Shown here piece after piece: positions 35,921-47,968 of a stretch of DNA of 64,000 nt. Every line of letters starts with the position of its first letter. The first letter of the stretch is position 1. Where the stretch lies: NCBI GenBank assembly GCA_013399875.1, contig VXAZ01006880.1, forward strand, positions 739,109 through 803,108, read 5' to 3'. This DNA comes from Gymnorhina tibicen. Its lineage: Eukaryota; Chordata; Aves; Passeriformes; Artamidae. The translations under genes and the position numbers were made by a program. The notes beneath the pieces are model-generated. The model had not been told where the DNA came from, ran no database searches, and saw only the letters and a list, made by a program, of their open reading frames with translations.

Positions 35921-38900
35921 CTGCAACAGGGCAAAAAGATGCATTAACTTAAAAGATTCCAAGACCCTCCCTTCCAGGCAAGAACAAAATTTATTTCTGA
36001 CCAGGAACACTGGAACAGAGTTACAGATCTGGTTCTACTCAAAGTCACTGTTTCTGTTTTGTCCTGTCATCTTTTTTTACTTACCTTGTGATACGTAGGA
36101 AAGGACACTGCATGCTGTCAGCATAGTTCAAACACACATCCCCCTTTCTGTAATCTTTTTCATCTATCTAATTTCTGTAAAAAAGAGGAATCCTCTTTGT
36201 CCTTGCTATGTCTACTGAAGATGTTTCTTTATCCCTCCTGTATTACTTACTTCTAAGGCATTCAAATAGATTTTGCATGAAAAAACTGTTGTACAGAGTC
36301 AAGTTTTATTGGAGGGCAACAACTCAATTCCATATTTTCCTTTTAGTGTATATATGTTATTTAGCATTTTCTGTATAGAGCAAGTCTCCATATAGATTTC
36401 AAATCAACTTAGGTGCAGGACCACAAATAAAATATAAGTCCAAGTACCTAAACCAAGTGCTGTAAATGAAATTCAAATATACAGCACTGCTGATAACATT
36501 TCAGAACTGTCAGTAGGACTTTAAATTGAGTAAGAAGCTACACATGAGATAAGGTAGTGATTCTACAGCTCAAAAGCTATCTAAAAATTACTAGTACTCA
36601 AACAGAGCTCTTGCTCTCCTTTCCCTCTTCCAGGCTAGCTGGCAGGGTGGACAAGGGACATGATTGTAAGAACAGAAGATTAAGGTCGCCTATCCCTGAA
36701 GACTGGTGGACGGCATACTAAAACCTGCTTTTACAACACTCCCAAAGCAGAGTGAACTCATAGGTATGAAATAAAAAAGTTTTGGTATCCCCAAACAGAT
36801 TGCTAGTGTTTCTACATGGGAAGAGAAAACCTTATAAAAAGGTCTTAACAACAAATACAAATTCTAAAGAGCAAGAAACCTGCCTCTTCCTTGAGTTTTT
36901 AATGGTTACAATCATTTTCTTAGAATCCTACTGTGGTTAGTTTTCTGTGAATAACATTTCTTTGAAAAACAGAGATTATCACCAGGTGCAAGGCAGCATG
37001 AGTAGTCTGAGGGTTATGGAGCCAGGCATGCAAAACAAGCCCAATAAGCCCAGATTTGATAATGTTTTGCACATCAGTATAGGCAACAGTCTCTTGCAGT
37101 GTTCACCTAATGAATTCACTGTAATACCATTATGTCATTTAAAATATATTAGGGATGGAAATCCAATCAAGAGATGAATTGTAAGAATTGTTTATCTGCA
37201 TCAGTACTGCAGATGCTGGGGGCAGCAGAATGAATAGGATTACCTTGACTACAAGCTCAAAAAACTGAAAATTTTCTTGCCTATATCAGAATTTGTGTAT
37301 CACAACTCATTTTTACAAAATGTTCGTGGATAGGAGGAGGACATACAGGTAGTTTTATCCAGGTACTTATTTTATGACACCTGAAGATTACATCAAAAGA
37401 AATACTGATCACACAAGGCCTCAACTAGCATTTATGCGAAATATATTTTGAACACACAAAACATCTCAGAAATGTGCTTTATGCCATCTACATGATAACT
37501 GGCATAACTGCCCATGCTCACACTCTATGAGCTATTTTTTTCCAGCTATCCAGACCAAAAAAAGAGGCAGATCTATCTAAACAAAAACAAAGTTACCATA
37601 TTTTGGTTAGATATACTTAGAATAATAAAACCAGAACTTTTATTCTGTTGTAAAAATATGTGACTTTCCATCTTGTCGGGGCATGCAGAGGTATGAGAAC
37701 AATCTGAAGAGCAGCATTCTTGACATTTCCAAAATACCATTAAGGTACAGAGCGTCAAAGCACAGGCTGACAGTTCTGAGTTGTACTGAACCGGTCAGCA
37801 ATGCTCACTTTCTGCAGAAATAACTCTACAGAGCAGAGCTGTCAGGAACTGCACCCAAAGAGTGCTGCTCACTTCCACTCCTGTTTCCTACCCCAATGTA
37901 TTGCCCCTATATATTGTCTACCACAACTGGCTTTATAACTGAGGCTCCTAAACACAACAGCAATACAAACTAAACACCAAGAATGCTCTCAGCAGCTGCT
38001 CCAGCCATAGGCCAGACACGACCAGTTTAATCCCACAAAGGCACCAGCTCCCCCAGTGACTTAGAATGGAAGCAGAAGAATCAATGCTCAGAAAGTTGCT
38101 CTGTGACAGAGATCTTTATTTTAGACTTCCATCAGTCGATCTCTTCTCTCTGGAGAAAAAACCCAGCTTGTTTCCACTGTTAACTAACATAACTTATTTA
38201 ACAACTGATGCAGAGGATAATCAGTCCACAGGCCACATTTCATGAAAAATCACAGGAACTAAATTGGGTCAATTGAGTGGGGATGTTGGTATGCAAGATA
38301 TTAGAATCCACAGGCCAGCCTAGGACTGAAAAATTCACATTACTCTAAGCCAGAGGGGTATATTTAGTGAGACTAAGAAAGGGAAGAGGAACATACATCC
38401 CTTTAGCAATGTCACAAAGGAATCCAGGAAGTCGCAAGAAGTAATATGTAACAGCTTTACTCAAATTCAGCTGTCACATTAATTGCAAAGGAGTGCGTGA
38501 CTCTGCTCTTGGGCTGTTCCTAGGAAAAAAAATCCCATACTATTTAAAACACTGTTCTTATAAAGAAGAAACCAGGATCTGACTCGGTATAATCTCACTA
38601 GTTGAACACTTTGTAGATTTAAGTGCTGTGCAGTGCTCTCTTCGCCCATTTGAATTGTTTCTACAGACGTAGCAGGTATGAATATTCAGTTTACAGAAAG
38701 AAAACTCCCTTACCAGAGTCAGTTTAATGAATGAGTCACTGCAATCAGTTAACATCCCAGTCTCACACAAAAAGCCCCTTATTCAGTGATATACTCCACT
38801 CCTACATGGAGCTTTTTATCTGTACATGACCAAGTGGTTCACAAAAAAAGAAGTGCAAGTATCTTTTTAAATTGGGAAATTCAGGCACAAAGAGGCAACT

Positions 38901-41900
38901 TAAACAAGGTGATTAAGAGCCAGATTTTAAACTCTGTTCATATTTTACCTAAGATAAGATGAAATAGATAAGAGTAGTAGGAGGAATCCTATCTGTAAGC
39001 AAAATCATCCTTCCTCCACACATATTTTAGGTGTGGGGCAAGGTACAATTTTCCAAATCACGATCCACACTGCTTTTACTCAGACAATTAACCAAGGCCT
39101 TATTATTTCACCATGGTTTAAAACCAATTTCTCTATAAGTTGTAGCTCCTGTACTAGGATTTAGATCTGTTTCTTGTGGAAGTTACTTTACCCTCCCAGA
39201 CTACAACATAGGTTTAATCTTTTTGGACAGAGCAGTGCTAGGACAAAACCAGCTACAGAAAAGTGTACTTTGAATGGTAATGACAGGTCTTTTCCCCAAT
39301 GAAGGTAGAGCAGACAATCTGTGAGCCTACTGTAGCAGTTTTTCACTTTCCTCTCCTGGGGAATTAAAAAATGCTTAGGCTGGAAAAGGATGGATTTTAA
39401 CCCCCAAACTAAGATACATCCCAAAATTCAAATCAAGTTGCTACCCTTTCTTTTTGATTATGAAACAGATTTCCAGTGAAATAGAAACTAAGATCTCCTA
39501 AAAACCACATGAGTTTTCTTCTTATTGATCATAGTTGCTATTCTTCCTCTGTGCTGAACAAAACTGAGTCAAATGCAAGTGCAACAATATCCAAATATTA
39601 ATTTATAATACCTTGTGTACACCACAGCCTTGAGAACTTATCCTTTTTTTTTTAAATGTTAGTTGTTTAATACATTAAACTGTTTTCCAGACTGCTCTCT
39701 ATACCTTTTCTGTTTGCACAACATCCAGCTTTCAGACCCAGGAACAACTGCAATTAAAATGGATCATTACATGGCAATTCTTGCTTTTGCTAGTGTGAAG
39801 TTTCTCAGGCAGAGAAAGTCTTAAACTACGTTTGGTAATGTACCTGAAATGGCCTTTTCTAGAGTAGGAAGTGCTGCCAGACCCGCTGACTCTGGAAATA
39901 ATAGGCTTTAGCTCAGGCACAGAGGTATCCAGGCTGGCAAAGGTTGATTTTGCTCTCCAAGGCAACAGCTGCGTTGTTTGCCAACAGAAAGGAAGGTGCT
40001 TTCCATGCCAAACGGTAATGGACAGAACTTGTTGGATCATTACCTGTGCTGCAGAAGTCTGGGAATGCCCTAAGGATGAAACTTTCACGCCCCAGAAAAG
40101 ACAGTTAAGACTACAGGAGCCCCCATCCCACTCTTCCAACTTTAAACCATAATGAAACCTTTCTTCACTAAGTAACCTGTGCTATGCTGCTATTTACACT
40201 GCTGCATTACAAAGTGATTAGGCTGATGTGAGATAGCACAGTCGGACCAGAAGAGCCAACTCCTGCAAGAATAATGTACCTTGTGAATAATGTACCTTAT
40301 GAATAATGTACCTTATGATTGACAAAAGCTATTTCCAAACAGAATTTAAACTGCCCATATTTTAAATTAATGCATGCAACAAAGCTCAGTACTCTGATTT
40401 TTCAAGTCCCATAGTATAATGAAGTTTAGGTAGGACTTCTATAGATTTTTGAGCGCCAAACTCCTCTAAATCAAAACAAATTACTGGTATGAGAAAATAT
40501 CTTCAGATTGCCTGTAAAACCCCACGATCCTATTACGAGTATTAGGGAGGAAGTAAAAGTAGGCATTGTATACTATTTACACTAAAATATTAAATTATAT
40601 TTTCAAGCACGTGTCAAACTTAAGGAATACTGTGCAGGGAAGTATCAGTTGCTGTAAGAGAAAATTTTTATTATAAATCAGGAAGTACTTAAACCAATTA
40701 ATTTCCATATGACCTTTCCTGGAAAATTGACACTGACTACCCATATAAATAAGGAATCAATAGAGAGAACTATTTCAAGCCCTTTTTCTTACTCAAAGTT
40801 CACAAATATAATTAATTTGCTTGCAAATTAATTTCCTTGTGGCCAGGACACACCCAGCAGGGGAAATGCCTTTAGTACCGCATCAACAGCAAAACTGGCC
40901 AAACTTTTCTCTTTTCTTCATCTGCCTTGTACATGTATGTATAGATTTCTGGGTCATGAGACTGACAGACCAGTGGAGTGACTTTGGATAATTTGTTTAT
41001 GGAGTAATACTTGCAAAACCTATTCCCAGGCACATTAATCAATGATCTACTGATAACTGACAAGCACCACTATGAGGTTTGTAGCTATCATCATTATGGC
41101 CTCATCCAGGCAGAACACATGAAATTATGCTAATGCCTTTTAATTAATACCTATAAAACACTTTCATTTCAAAGCTATCAAATGGCTAGACAAGCCAAAG
41201 CAATAGGAGATTCAGGCAGAACTTGTAACTGCAAAAACTAAATTCTGGTTTCTTGTAAAAATCTACAAGCATGTTGCAAATATTTTGTTGAGATATGAAC
41301 TTTCTTTTCTGCTAATAGCAGTAACTGTTAAGACATCCAAGTCTTTTGGATAACCACCATACTCACACCATTTTAACATGTGACCCTGAAGAGTCGAAAG
41401 AATTTTTCTTTGAGGCAAACACAATCAAACAACATTCAGAGCTCATTAGACTATCAAGAGCTCCTGACTAGAGCAGAGCAGCCCTTGGGGGTTTCTGAAG
41501 CTTTCCAGGTGATTTCTCTTTATTTGTAAAGAATGCTGTCAGGCTTTAATCACGTAAGTATTTTCATGCTTGAATGTTACTTAGGAGACTAGACAGTAGC
41601 ACACTCACAGTTACATTCATATTTTATCCTACTTAAGTATGTCAAAACAAATTTAATTTTAGTGAGCAGTGCAAGCACATGATACTGTATTTAACACCAA
41701 GATATTCTATGGGTTTTTCCATAACCAAATAATAAACCCAAGTCAAAATTCCCTGAAACTTCCTTCAATTTATTAACTTTTAGATAGAATTTCCTGGGAA
41801 CTGTTCAGAGTAACAAATACAAGGAAAGCACTGTTAGTGAGAAGAAGAGTACTATTTAACTCTTCGGCAGCGGCTCTGGCTTCTGCTCTCCCTTTGCACA

Positions 41901-43225
41901 CTGAGAACACATTAAGATATGCATTATGCCTTTCTATACCTCTCAGCAGATCTACAGAAAATATAAGATGCTGTCCTAGTGGGGACAAAGTAAACACCCA
42001 TAAAGCACTTCAAAAAGAGGCAGGGAGAGGTATGGCTGTGAACAAATGTCATTTCTGCAAGGCACAGTCTCCAGGCTACATTTAAGTACCATCCACCTCT
42101 ACAGGCATGAGGCTTGTATGTGGCATTAGTAAAATGATCAGAGACCCTGGGAAAGCAAACAGTGAATTAAACACACATTCTGAAACAGTTAAAACATTTC
42201 TCCTTTTCACTCCACCTTACATTTACTTTTATTTTCTTTTTGATATGCTTTATGCCCGGAATCCTTTATGGCCAGTTTTCACAGTCCGGATCTAAAACTT
42301 TTTTTTTTTTTACATCTACTTAGCTGACCTGTGCTACTGAGATACAGAAGTTACTCTTCTTGATACAGTAAACTCATGGGTTCAAGGGGTGAAGAAAAGC
42401 ATGTATGTTGACCTCAGATATTTTTTCATGCTGAAGTTCTGTCAGCATAGGTACCTATTGTGTGCCTTGTATTTTTAAATACAGCAGCACTTTTTTAAGA
42501 CAGAAAGCAGTACTGCAGTGTTGCAATACTGCAAAACTTTAAAAGCCATTTATATCTTGACAAGTTCTCATTCACCAGAGTCTGACTGAGGTCCATAAAT
42601 CTTCACCTGGGAAAAGCTGAAGGTAATGTGGAATATGCAAAAGAATTATGCCCAGAGTGATACCACGAAAATAATCCAAGTGCTTTTATCACCATACTTC
42701 TATGACTTTTCCCCCCCTCCTTTTAGCTAGAAGCACAAGTTTTATAGCTTTTTCATTCTACAGGAAGACAAAGCAGTTTGCTTGCAAGTCTTTTAAGCGT
42801 TGCTGAACACAGTGCAAAATCCACCCAAAGCTTGAAATCAATACTTTATTAATCACTCACAGTGGTATCTAAGACACCACAAAATCCACATAGCTGAGGG
42901 GTAGCGCTGCAGAAAGTGTCAGAGGCAAACATGGGAGAATACTTTCGGCAAGCTTTAACGACTAGGTCTAAGGGATATAATTAGAACATTTTCCTCCCAC
43001 CTACAGCTGAGATTTCCGTTTAAGTACGAAAAGACTCAGCGTGACCTATCTGAGCCAAACGAAATTGATGGAAATTACTACCGAAGTTATAATTTATTAC
43101 TCGGGTTAATAAAGTTACCGTAAATATTAAATATTGCCAGTCTCTACTAGAAAATAAGAGCTATCGGGTTTAGAAACCGTAACTATCTTGCAAATTACTC
43201 TTTAACATGTTCTCGGAGAATTTAC
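35921..43225 (-). other. TRAF6: TRAF6 5' intron (approximate upper bound)
   Basis: The acceptor GTTGCAG| at 35921 shows an upstream untranslated exon must exist. The CpG island at about 43.3-43.9 kb is the obvious place. A possible donor, CTCG|GTAAATTC on the minus strand at 43225, is not certain. The intron holds a 3 x 16-bp tandem repeat at 40269 and a poly-T run at about 42298-42311. No coding exons were recognised. Confidence 0.5.
40269..40316. repeat. Tandem repeat, 3 x 16 bp
   Basis: The unit GAATAATGTACCTTAT occurs three times in a row, with one mismatch in the first copy. Non-coding, in the TRAF6 5' intron. Confidence 0.9.
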
Positions 43226-43259
43226 CGAGTATCTCCATTTCACAGTGGGAAACACAGAG

Positions 43260-43960
43260 CCCAAGTTCAGCTGATGTGCTCGAAACAAGCAGCCACGCGC
43301 TGCTCGCGCTCCTCCCGCCGTCCGATGGCACCCCCCGGGGCAGAGGAAGGACAAAGTCACTCCGGCCGGGTTCCCACCCGGCAGGTCAGCCAGCGTGACT
43401 GCGAGCCCCGGGCCGAGCGGCACGGCCGGGTTTAGCCCCGCTGCGCCGGCCGCGCCACGGTTTCAATTCCGGAGCAGCGCAGGCCGGCGCGCCCCAGCCC
43501 CATCAGCGCCCTGCCCCAGAGCGGGCCGCCCTCCCCGGCATCCCCAGCCCGGCCCTGCCGTGCGCCGAGCCCCGAGCTAGGGGGAAGGGGCCGCAGGGCT
43601 CCGCGGGGCCGAGCAGGAGGCGGCTCCGCTCCCCAGCCGGCAGCCCCGGCCTGGGGGAAAAACGCTCCGCGCCGGGCGCCGCCACCCGCCTGCNACGGAG
43701 CGCGGCCCCCGGGGCGCCCCGGCCGCTGCAGCGCCCTCTGCCGCTGCGGAGGGGCAGCGCCGCCGGCGCGGGGCGGGGCGGGCTCGCAGAGCCGCGGGAG
43801 CTGCGGTATCACTGTCACCCCCCCAGCGTACACAAAACTGTCGCCACCAGCGGCTGGGGCAGCGCTGGGGTGGTGTTCGCTCCGCGCTGCTGATGCTTTT
43901 ATGAAGAGCCATCAGGATGCGCTCCGCTCCGTCCTGAGCGCTGTTAAAAACGAGGCGCTG
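43260..43960 (-). promoter_or_regulatory. TRAF6: CpG island, probable TRAF6 promoter
   Basis: Base composition changes abruptly from AT-rich to very GC-rich with dense CpG, then returns to ordinary sequence after about 43.96 kb. It lies upstream of TRAF6 with only the 5' intron between. A TATA-like ATAAAAGC on the minus strand at 43895-43902 is a weak extra hint. The exact start site and first exon cannot be read. One ambiguous base (n) is present at 43694. Open frames here are by-products of GC richness. Confidence 0.7.
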
Positions 43961-44620
43961 AAAGCCGGGGGTATGGTGATGTGCGTACGAACGGCTTGGG
44001 AGTCAACAAAAAGCCGTTTCTCAATGTAAACCAAATGCTTATTAGAAACAATTTGCTCTCCCCCCTCAGCTGTCCCGTGGGGACTCCTGCAGGCACGGAA
44101 GCCGGGTGCGCTGCCTCCCCCAGGTGGCTTGGACAGAGGGCAATTGTAAGGAAGTGAAATACCGGCACAGACAGCTTGATTTCCTTAGGAACGAACGAGG
44201 GGAATTTGGTTGGTTGCATTAGGGAGTTTTCTTGGCAAGAATCTCTGATTAACACACATTTAAATCCAACAAACGCTTCTGTTCCCACTGTTTGGGAGGA
44301 TATAAGCTGGGGGGACTGGGGGCCACTGAGTTTTCCAGTGATTTTCAGTGTTTCTGTCTGCATGCCATGCTCCCTGGGAGCTGGAAATCAGTGGATTGTT
44401 CCATGGCTAGAGTGCCTGTCTCCTTCTGCAGGGTGCTGCTGCCAGAGCCAAGGCCACGCCAGACCCTAACACACCCCCCCAGAGCACTACCTGTGTCCAA
44501 AACATACTTACATTTTTTTGTTAGGACCTGCCAGGAAGCTAAAGAGTTAGGGGAGAGAGATAGCTGGGCCATCAGATAGAGCTCCAAAGTATCACAATAA
44601 AGAAATAACAACATTAAGGA

Positions 44621-44638
44621 TAAATAAATAAATAAATA
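44621..44638. repeat. (AAAT)n microsatellite
   Basis: About 4.5 tandem TAAA units in intergenic DNA. Confidence 0.9.
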
Positions 44639-46021
44639 GAAACTTTGTGGACCCACTCCTGGACAACTGGCCAAATTTCAGAGCTATCCTTTTTCTCCTG
44701 CCAAGTGAACATACTGTATGCTACTTTCATTAGCTGTAAAACAAGGAAATTTATCATTGCATGGCTTTGCAAAACAGATACCCTCAGTTGGAGGGTTTTG
44801 CAAGTCTGAAAAATACTATTTTTAGTAATCTGCAAGGTGTTGAGGGCACTGATGTCCAGTCTATTTTAACTGAGAATTCAAGGAACTCATCTGGAGTTTT
44901 TATTCCAAGAGTAAATGAATAACTTTATTTAGAAGAGTTTCCAAATCTGTATGGCTTAGGCCCATGATCATATGTTAATGCCCATGCTGTAACAGGAAAA
45001 GAATGCAAAAATGCTTTTCTCCACTCGGTGGTGCCAGCTGCACAGGGAAAACATTTTCCAGTCCTGGATCTGTGCAGCTCAAACTGTTCAGCAATTGCGC
45101 TCTTACGGACATAAAACACGCCCAAAGCTGTAGCAATTCGGGATCAATTAAAATCTTTAGCTGCCTGCTGTATCCCTAAGAGACAATATTTTTCCAAGGT
45201 GATTTCCTGGGTACTTGGAAGAAAAGGACTTGACTAGGCTTTTGTATGCTCATGTGGTTCTTTTGATAAGGAAGCTGATGCCTGTGCAGTGCAGTTTTGC
45301 ACGGGAACTCAGGCTCCTGGGGGGATGGGACAGGCAGCCAGCTACCTGGGTGAAGATTTGAATAAGCACCCCAGAGGGAGAGGTCTGCTAAACTTCTCAA
45401 AAAGCCTCAAATTCCTCAATACTAACAATGCATATTGTCAGGGAACAGTGCCTGCCATTTCAGGATGAGAGAGGAAATCAGTATGTGACTGCAGAGAGTG
45501 ATTTTGATTGATATCTGGCATTGCAGCTCGACTTGATATTTTTTTTTGAAAAGGTCTCTCCAAATGCTAAGGAGTGAATAGTAAAAATAGGTAGGTTGTT
45601 AGGAAATCCAGGCAAAACAGCAGAATGGCTGAGCTCAGGCCCTATCCATCCAGTGTTCTCAGAGGTCTAGAAATGGCTCAGCCATGACATCCTTGTCCCA
45701 CACTGCCTTGGCCTGGAATGACATCTATGACTTCTGTTGTGCTTTATCCTGACACTCCCATTCAGATGTTTCTGATTGGGATTTATTTCACATTAGGGTT
45801 TTGTGTGTGTCAGAATCTGAGCAAAGACATCCATATTTGTCTCTGAACCCTTTTACTTTCTCCATGCATTGCATATGCCATAAATATTTTTGTTTCCTTT
45901 CTCCATACATTACTTGCTTTGACATGAACCTGTGCACTGGTTTGTAGGTGCTGTTAGCCTCTCGTGTGGCACACAGACTCAGGGCTAACCACTTCTCCAA
46001 GACATCATCTAACAAGAACAG

Positions 46022-46712
46022 CTTGAGTCAGAATGGCTGGAAAAGAACCTGGAGGTATTGGTTGACAGCCAGCTCAAAATGAGCCAGCAGTGCCCAGGTG
46101 GCCAAGAAGGCCAATGGCATCCTGGCCTGTATCAGGAACAGTGTGGCCAGCAGGACTAGGGCAGTGATTATTGCTCTGTACTGGGCACTGGTGAGGCCCC
46201 ACCTTGAGTCCTGTGTCCAGTTTTGGACCTCTCGATACAAGAAAGACACTGAAGTGCTGGGCAATGAGACTGGTGAAGGGTCTAGAAAACAGGTCTTAGA
46301 AAACAGGAGCAGCTGATGCAGCTGGGTTTGCTTAGCCTGGAGAAAAGGAGGCTCCGGGGAGACCTTACTGCTCTCTACAACTACCTTCCTTTCAAGGACT
46401 TTGTACCAAGGTGGGGTTGGGTTATTTCCTGTGTAACAAGTGATAGGACAAGAGGAAATGGCCTCAAGTTGCACCAGAAGAGGTTTAGATTGGATATAAG
46501 GAAAAATTTCTTCATCAAAAGGGTTGAAGAGTATTGGGACAGGCTGGCCACAGAAGTTGTTGAGTTGCCATCCCAAGGGGGTATTTAAAAGACGTGTAGA
46601 TGTGGCACTTAGGGAAAAGGTTTAGTGGTGGACTCGGCCGTGTTAGGTTTGTGGTTAGACCTGATGATCTTAAGAGCCTTTTCCAACCTAAAGGCTTCTA
46701 TGACACTAAAAA
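46022..46712 (+). mobile_element. CR1 LINE 3' copy, 5'-truncated (about 0.7 kb)
   Basis: This is the largest CR1 copy in the window, in sense orientation. It encodes the degenerate C-terminal end of the CR1 reverse-transcriptase ORF ([37 protein letters not shown] around 46100-46260). The conserved CR1 3' region follows (AGTGATAGGACAAGAGGAAA, TTTAAAAGACGTGTAGATGT, CTGATGATCTTAAGAGCC) and ends at a decayed tail TTCTATGAC. Internal frame damage makes it inactive. It sits about 1 kb upstream of the candidate RAG1 promoter. Confidence 0.93.
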
Positions 46713-47720
46713 TTGAAAGCGTTGTAAGATCAGAGCAGATAAAAAAGCAAGAGTCCTCTCACCTATTTTAGCTGTAGCAAACATCAAGTATTACAACTTT
46801 TGCTGATTCTTCCTCTGGCTGACATCAGATGCTGTCAGGTAAGAGGTACATTAACTGGGAGATCCTGAGCCACAATGTAAGCACAGTGACCTCCCTCAGC
46901 CACCTTCTCAGGGAAGAACGTGCAAGTCAGAAATGGATTTTGAGTCCTGCAGGATCACAAAGTCTCTGGAAAAAGGGAAATGCCTGGGTGTTTATGAAGT
47001 TTTGCTGCTATTGCAAATTTCTGCTTCTGGAACATGAACTTACGTTCACATTTGAAAGGACTTGATGGATCACTAGATGTTTACACAATGTTATGTGTGG
47101 AAACCGGAAACTTTCAGGGTGCTCTTGTACGACAGCATCTTTCGACTTTGAGTCAGTTTTTGAGATAGTTGCTCTGTGGAAACCAAGCATGGGTTTTCTT
47201 CTTGGCCTTTCAGGAAAAAGACTCTTCTGGCCACTATTTGTGGCCACCTATGGCCAATACCTGGTATAATACCTACCAGTTACTCAATAAGCATACAACT
47301 AACTTTTATATTGTTCATTTGTCCTGCCTGCCCAGGGCCTTCAAGACCCCAGATACACATTACTAAAGAGATAATATCCATGAAAGTGAAATACTGGTAT
47401 CAGAAGCAAGGACATTTTGTGATACGTGTTGTCATTCACCCAAACCACAGAAGCTTGGCTGGAGAAGTGGGACACTGGCCTTCAATGAAATAGCTTTGAT
47501 GTGGAACACCAGTGTGACCAAGACTAGGTTCTCCTCTCAGAGAGTTAATAGTGAAGAAAGCAGTTATGAAATTATAAAGAAGAAAGCTAAATGCAAACTT
47601 TGTGTTAAAAAACAGTGCAGGTGCTCCTCAGAGAGAGTCTGCGTACTTATCTCAGAGGCCAGGAGTCTCACACAAGACGACTTTGTTTATATGAATTTTG
47701 TGGTTAAGCCTCATAAATTG

Positions 47721-47877
47721 CCAGGTGCCACCTGGATTTGAGAGTTCTGTATTGTGTTCAGTTCAAATAAACTGTGGTTAGCACCAGTGTTGTACGGGGA
47801 GCTCAGAGGGAGAGGGATAAGTGAGATAAACAGCACTGCAGTGTCTTTAAAAAGCAGAGGGAACACAGAAAGAGTGA
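47721..47877 (+). promoter_or_regulatory. RAG1: Candidate RAG1 promoter: paired E-boxes, RUNX, GATA, TATA-like
   Basis: Several sites of lymphoid factors lie within 160 bases. There is a perfect 15-base palindrome CCAGGTGCCACCTGG (47721-47735) made of two E-boxes, a RUNX site TGTGGTTA (47773-47780), two GATAA motifs (47816 and 47825), and a TATA-like TTTAAAAAG (47846-47854). About 115 bases after the last lies the splice donor GAAG|GTAGGC (47969). Position 2.8 kb upstream of the RAG1 coding exon fits the untranslated first exon known for vertebrate RAG1. This is inference from motifs; no transcript evidence is available. Confidence 0.4.
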
Positions 47878-47968
47878 GAGCATGCATGAGAGAGAGCAAA
47901 CAAGCTTGACATTTGGAACAAACTGGGCAGACATAGCAGCAGCTCTACAAACTGACAGCGAGCTGAAG
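47878..47968 (+). other. RAG1: Candidate RAG1 untranslated exon 1
   Basis: The start is guessed at about 30 bases after the TATA-like motif and the end at the GAAG|GTAGGC donor. It holds purine-rich sequence with no long open frame. The coding exon at 50812 has an acceptor but no promoter-like sequence just upstream, so a spliced 5' exon is required somewhere; this is the best candidate I can see. Confidence 0.35.

Larger units (their letters stand above)
43961..47720. other. Intergenic DNA between TRAF6 and RAG1
   Basis: This separates the divergent TRAF6 and RAG1 transcription units. It contains a CR1 copy at 46022-46712 and a short AAAT microsatellite at 44621-44638. No other gene or RNA was recognised. 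Confidence 0.7.

Noticed and set aside
43395..43912. Several long open frames on both strands at 43.4-43.9 kb.
   Set aside because: They are Pro/Arg/Ala/Gly-rich translations of a CpG island with few stops, and one crosses the ambiguous base. The region is better explained as the TRAF6 promoter.
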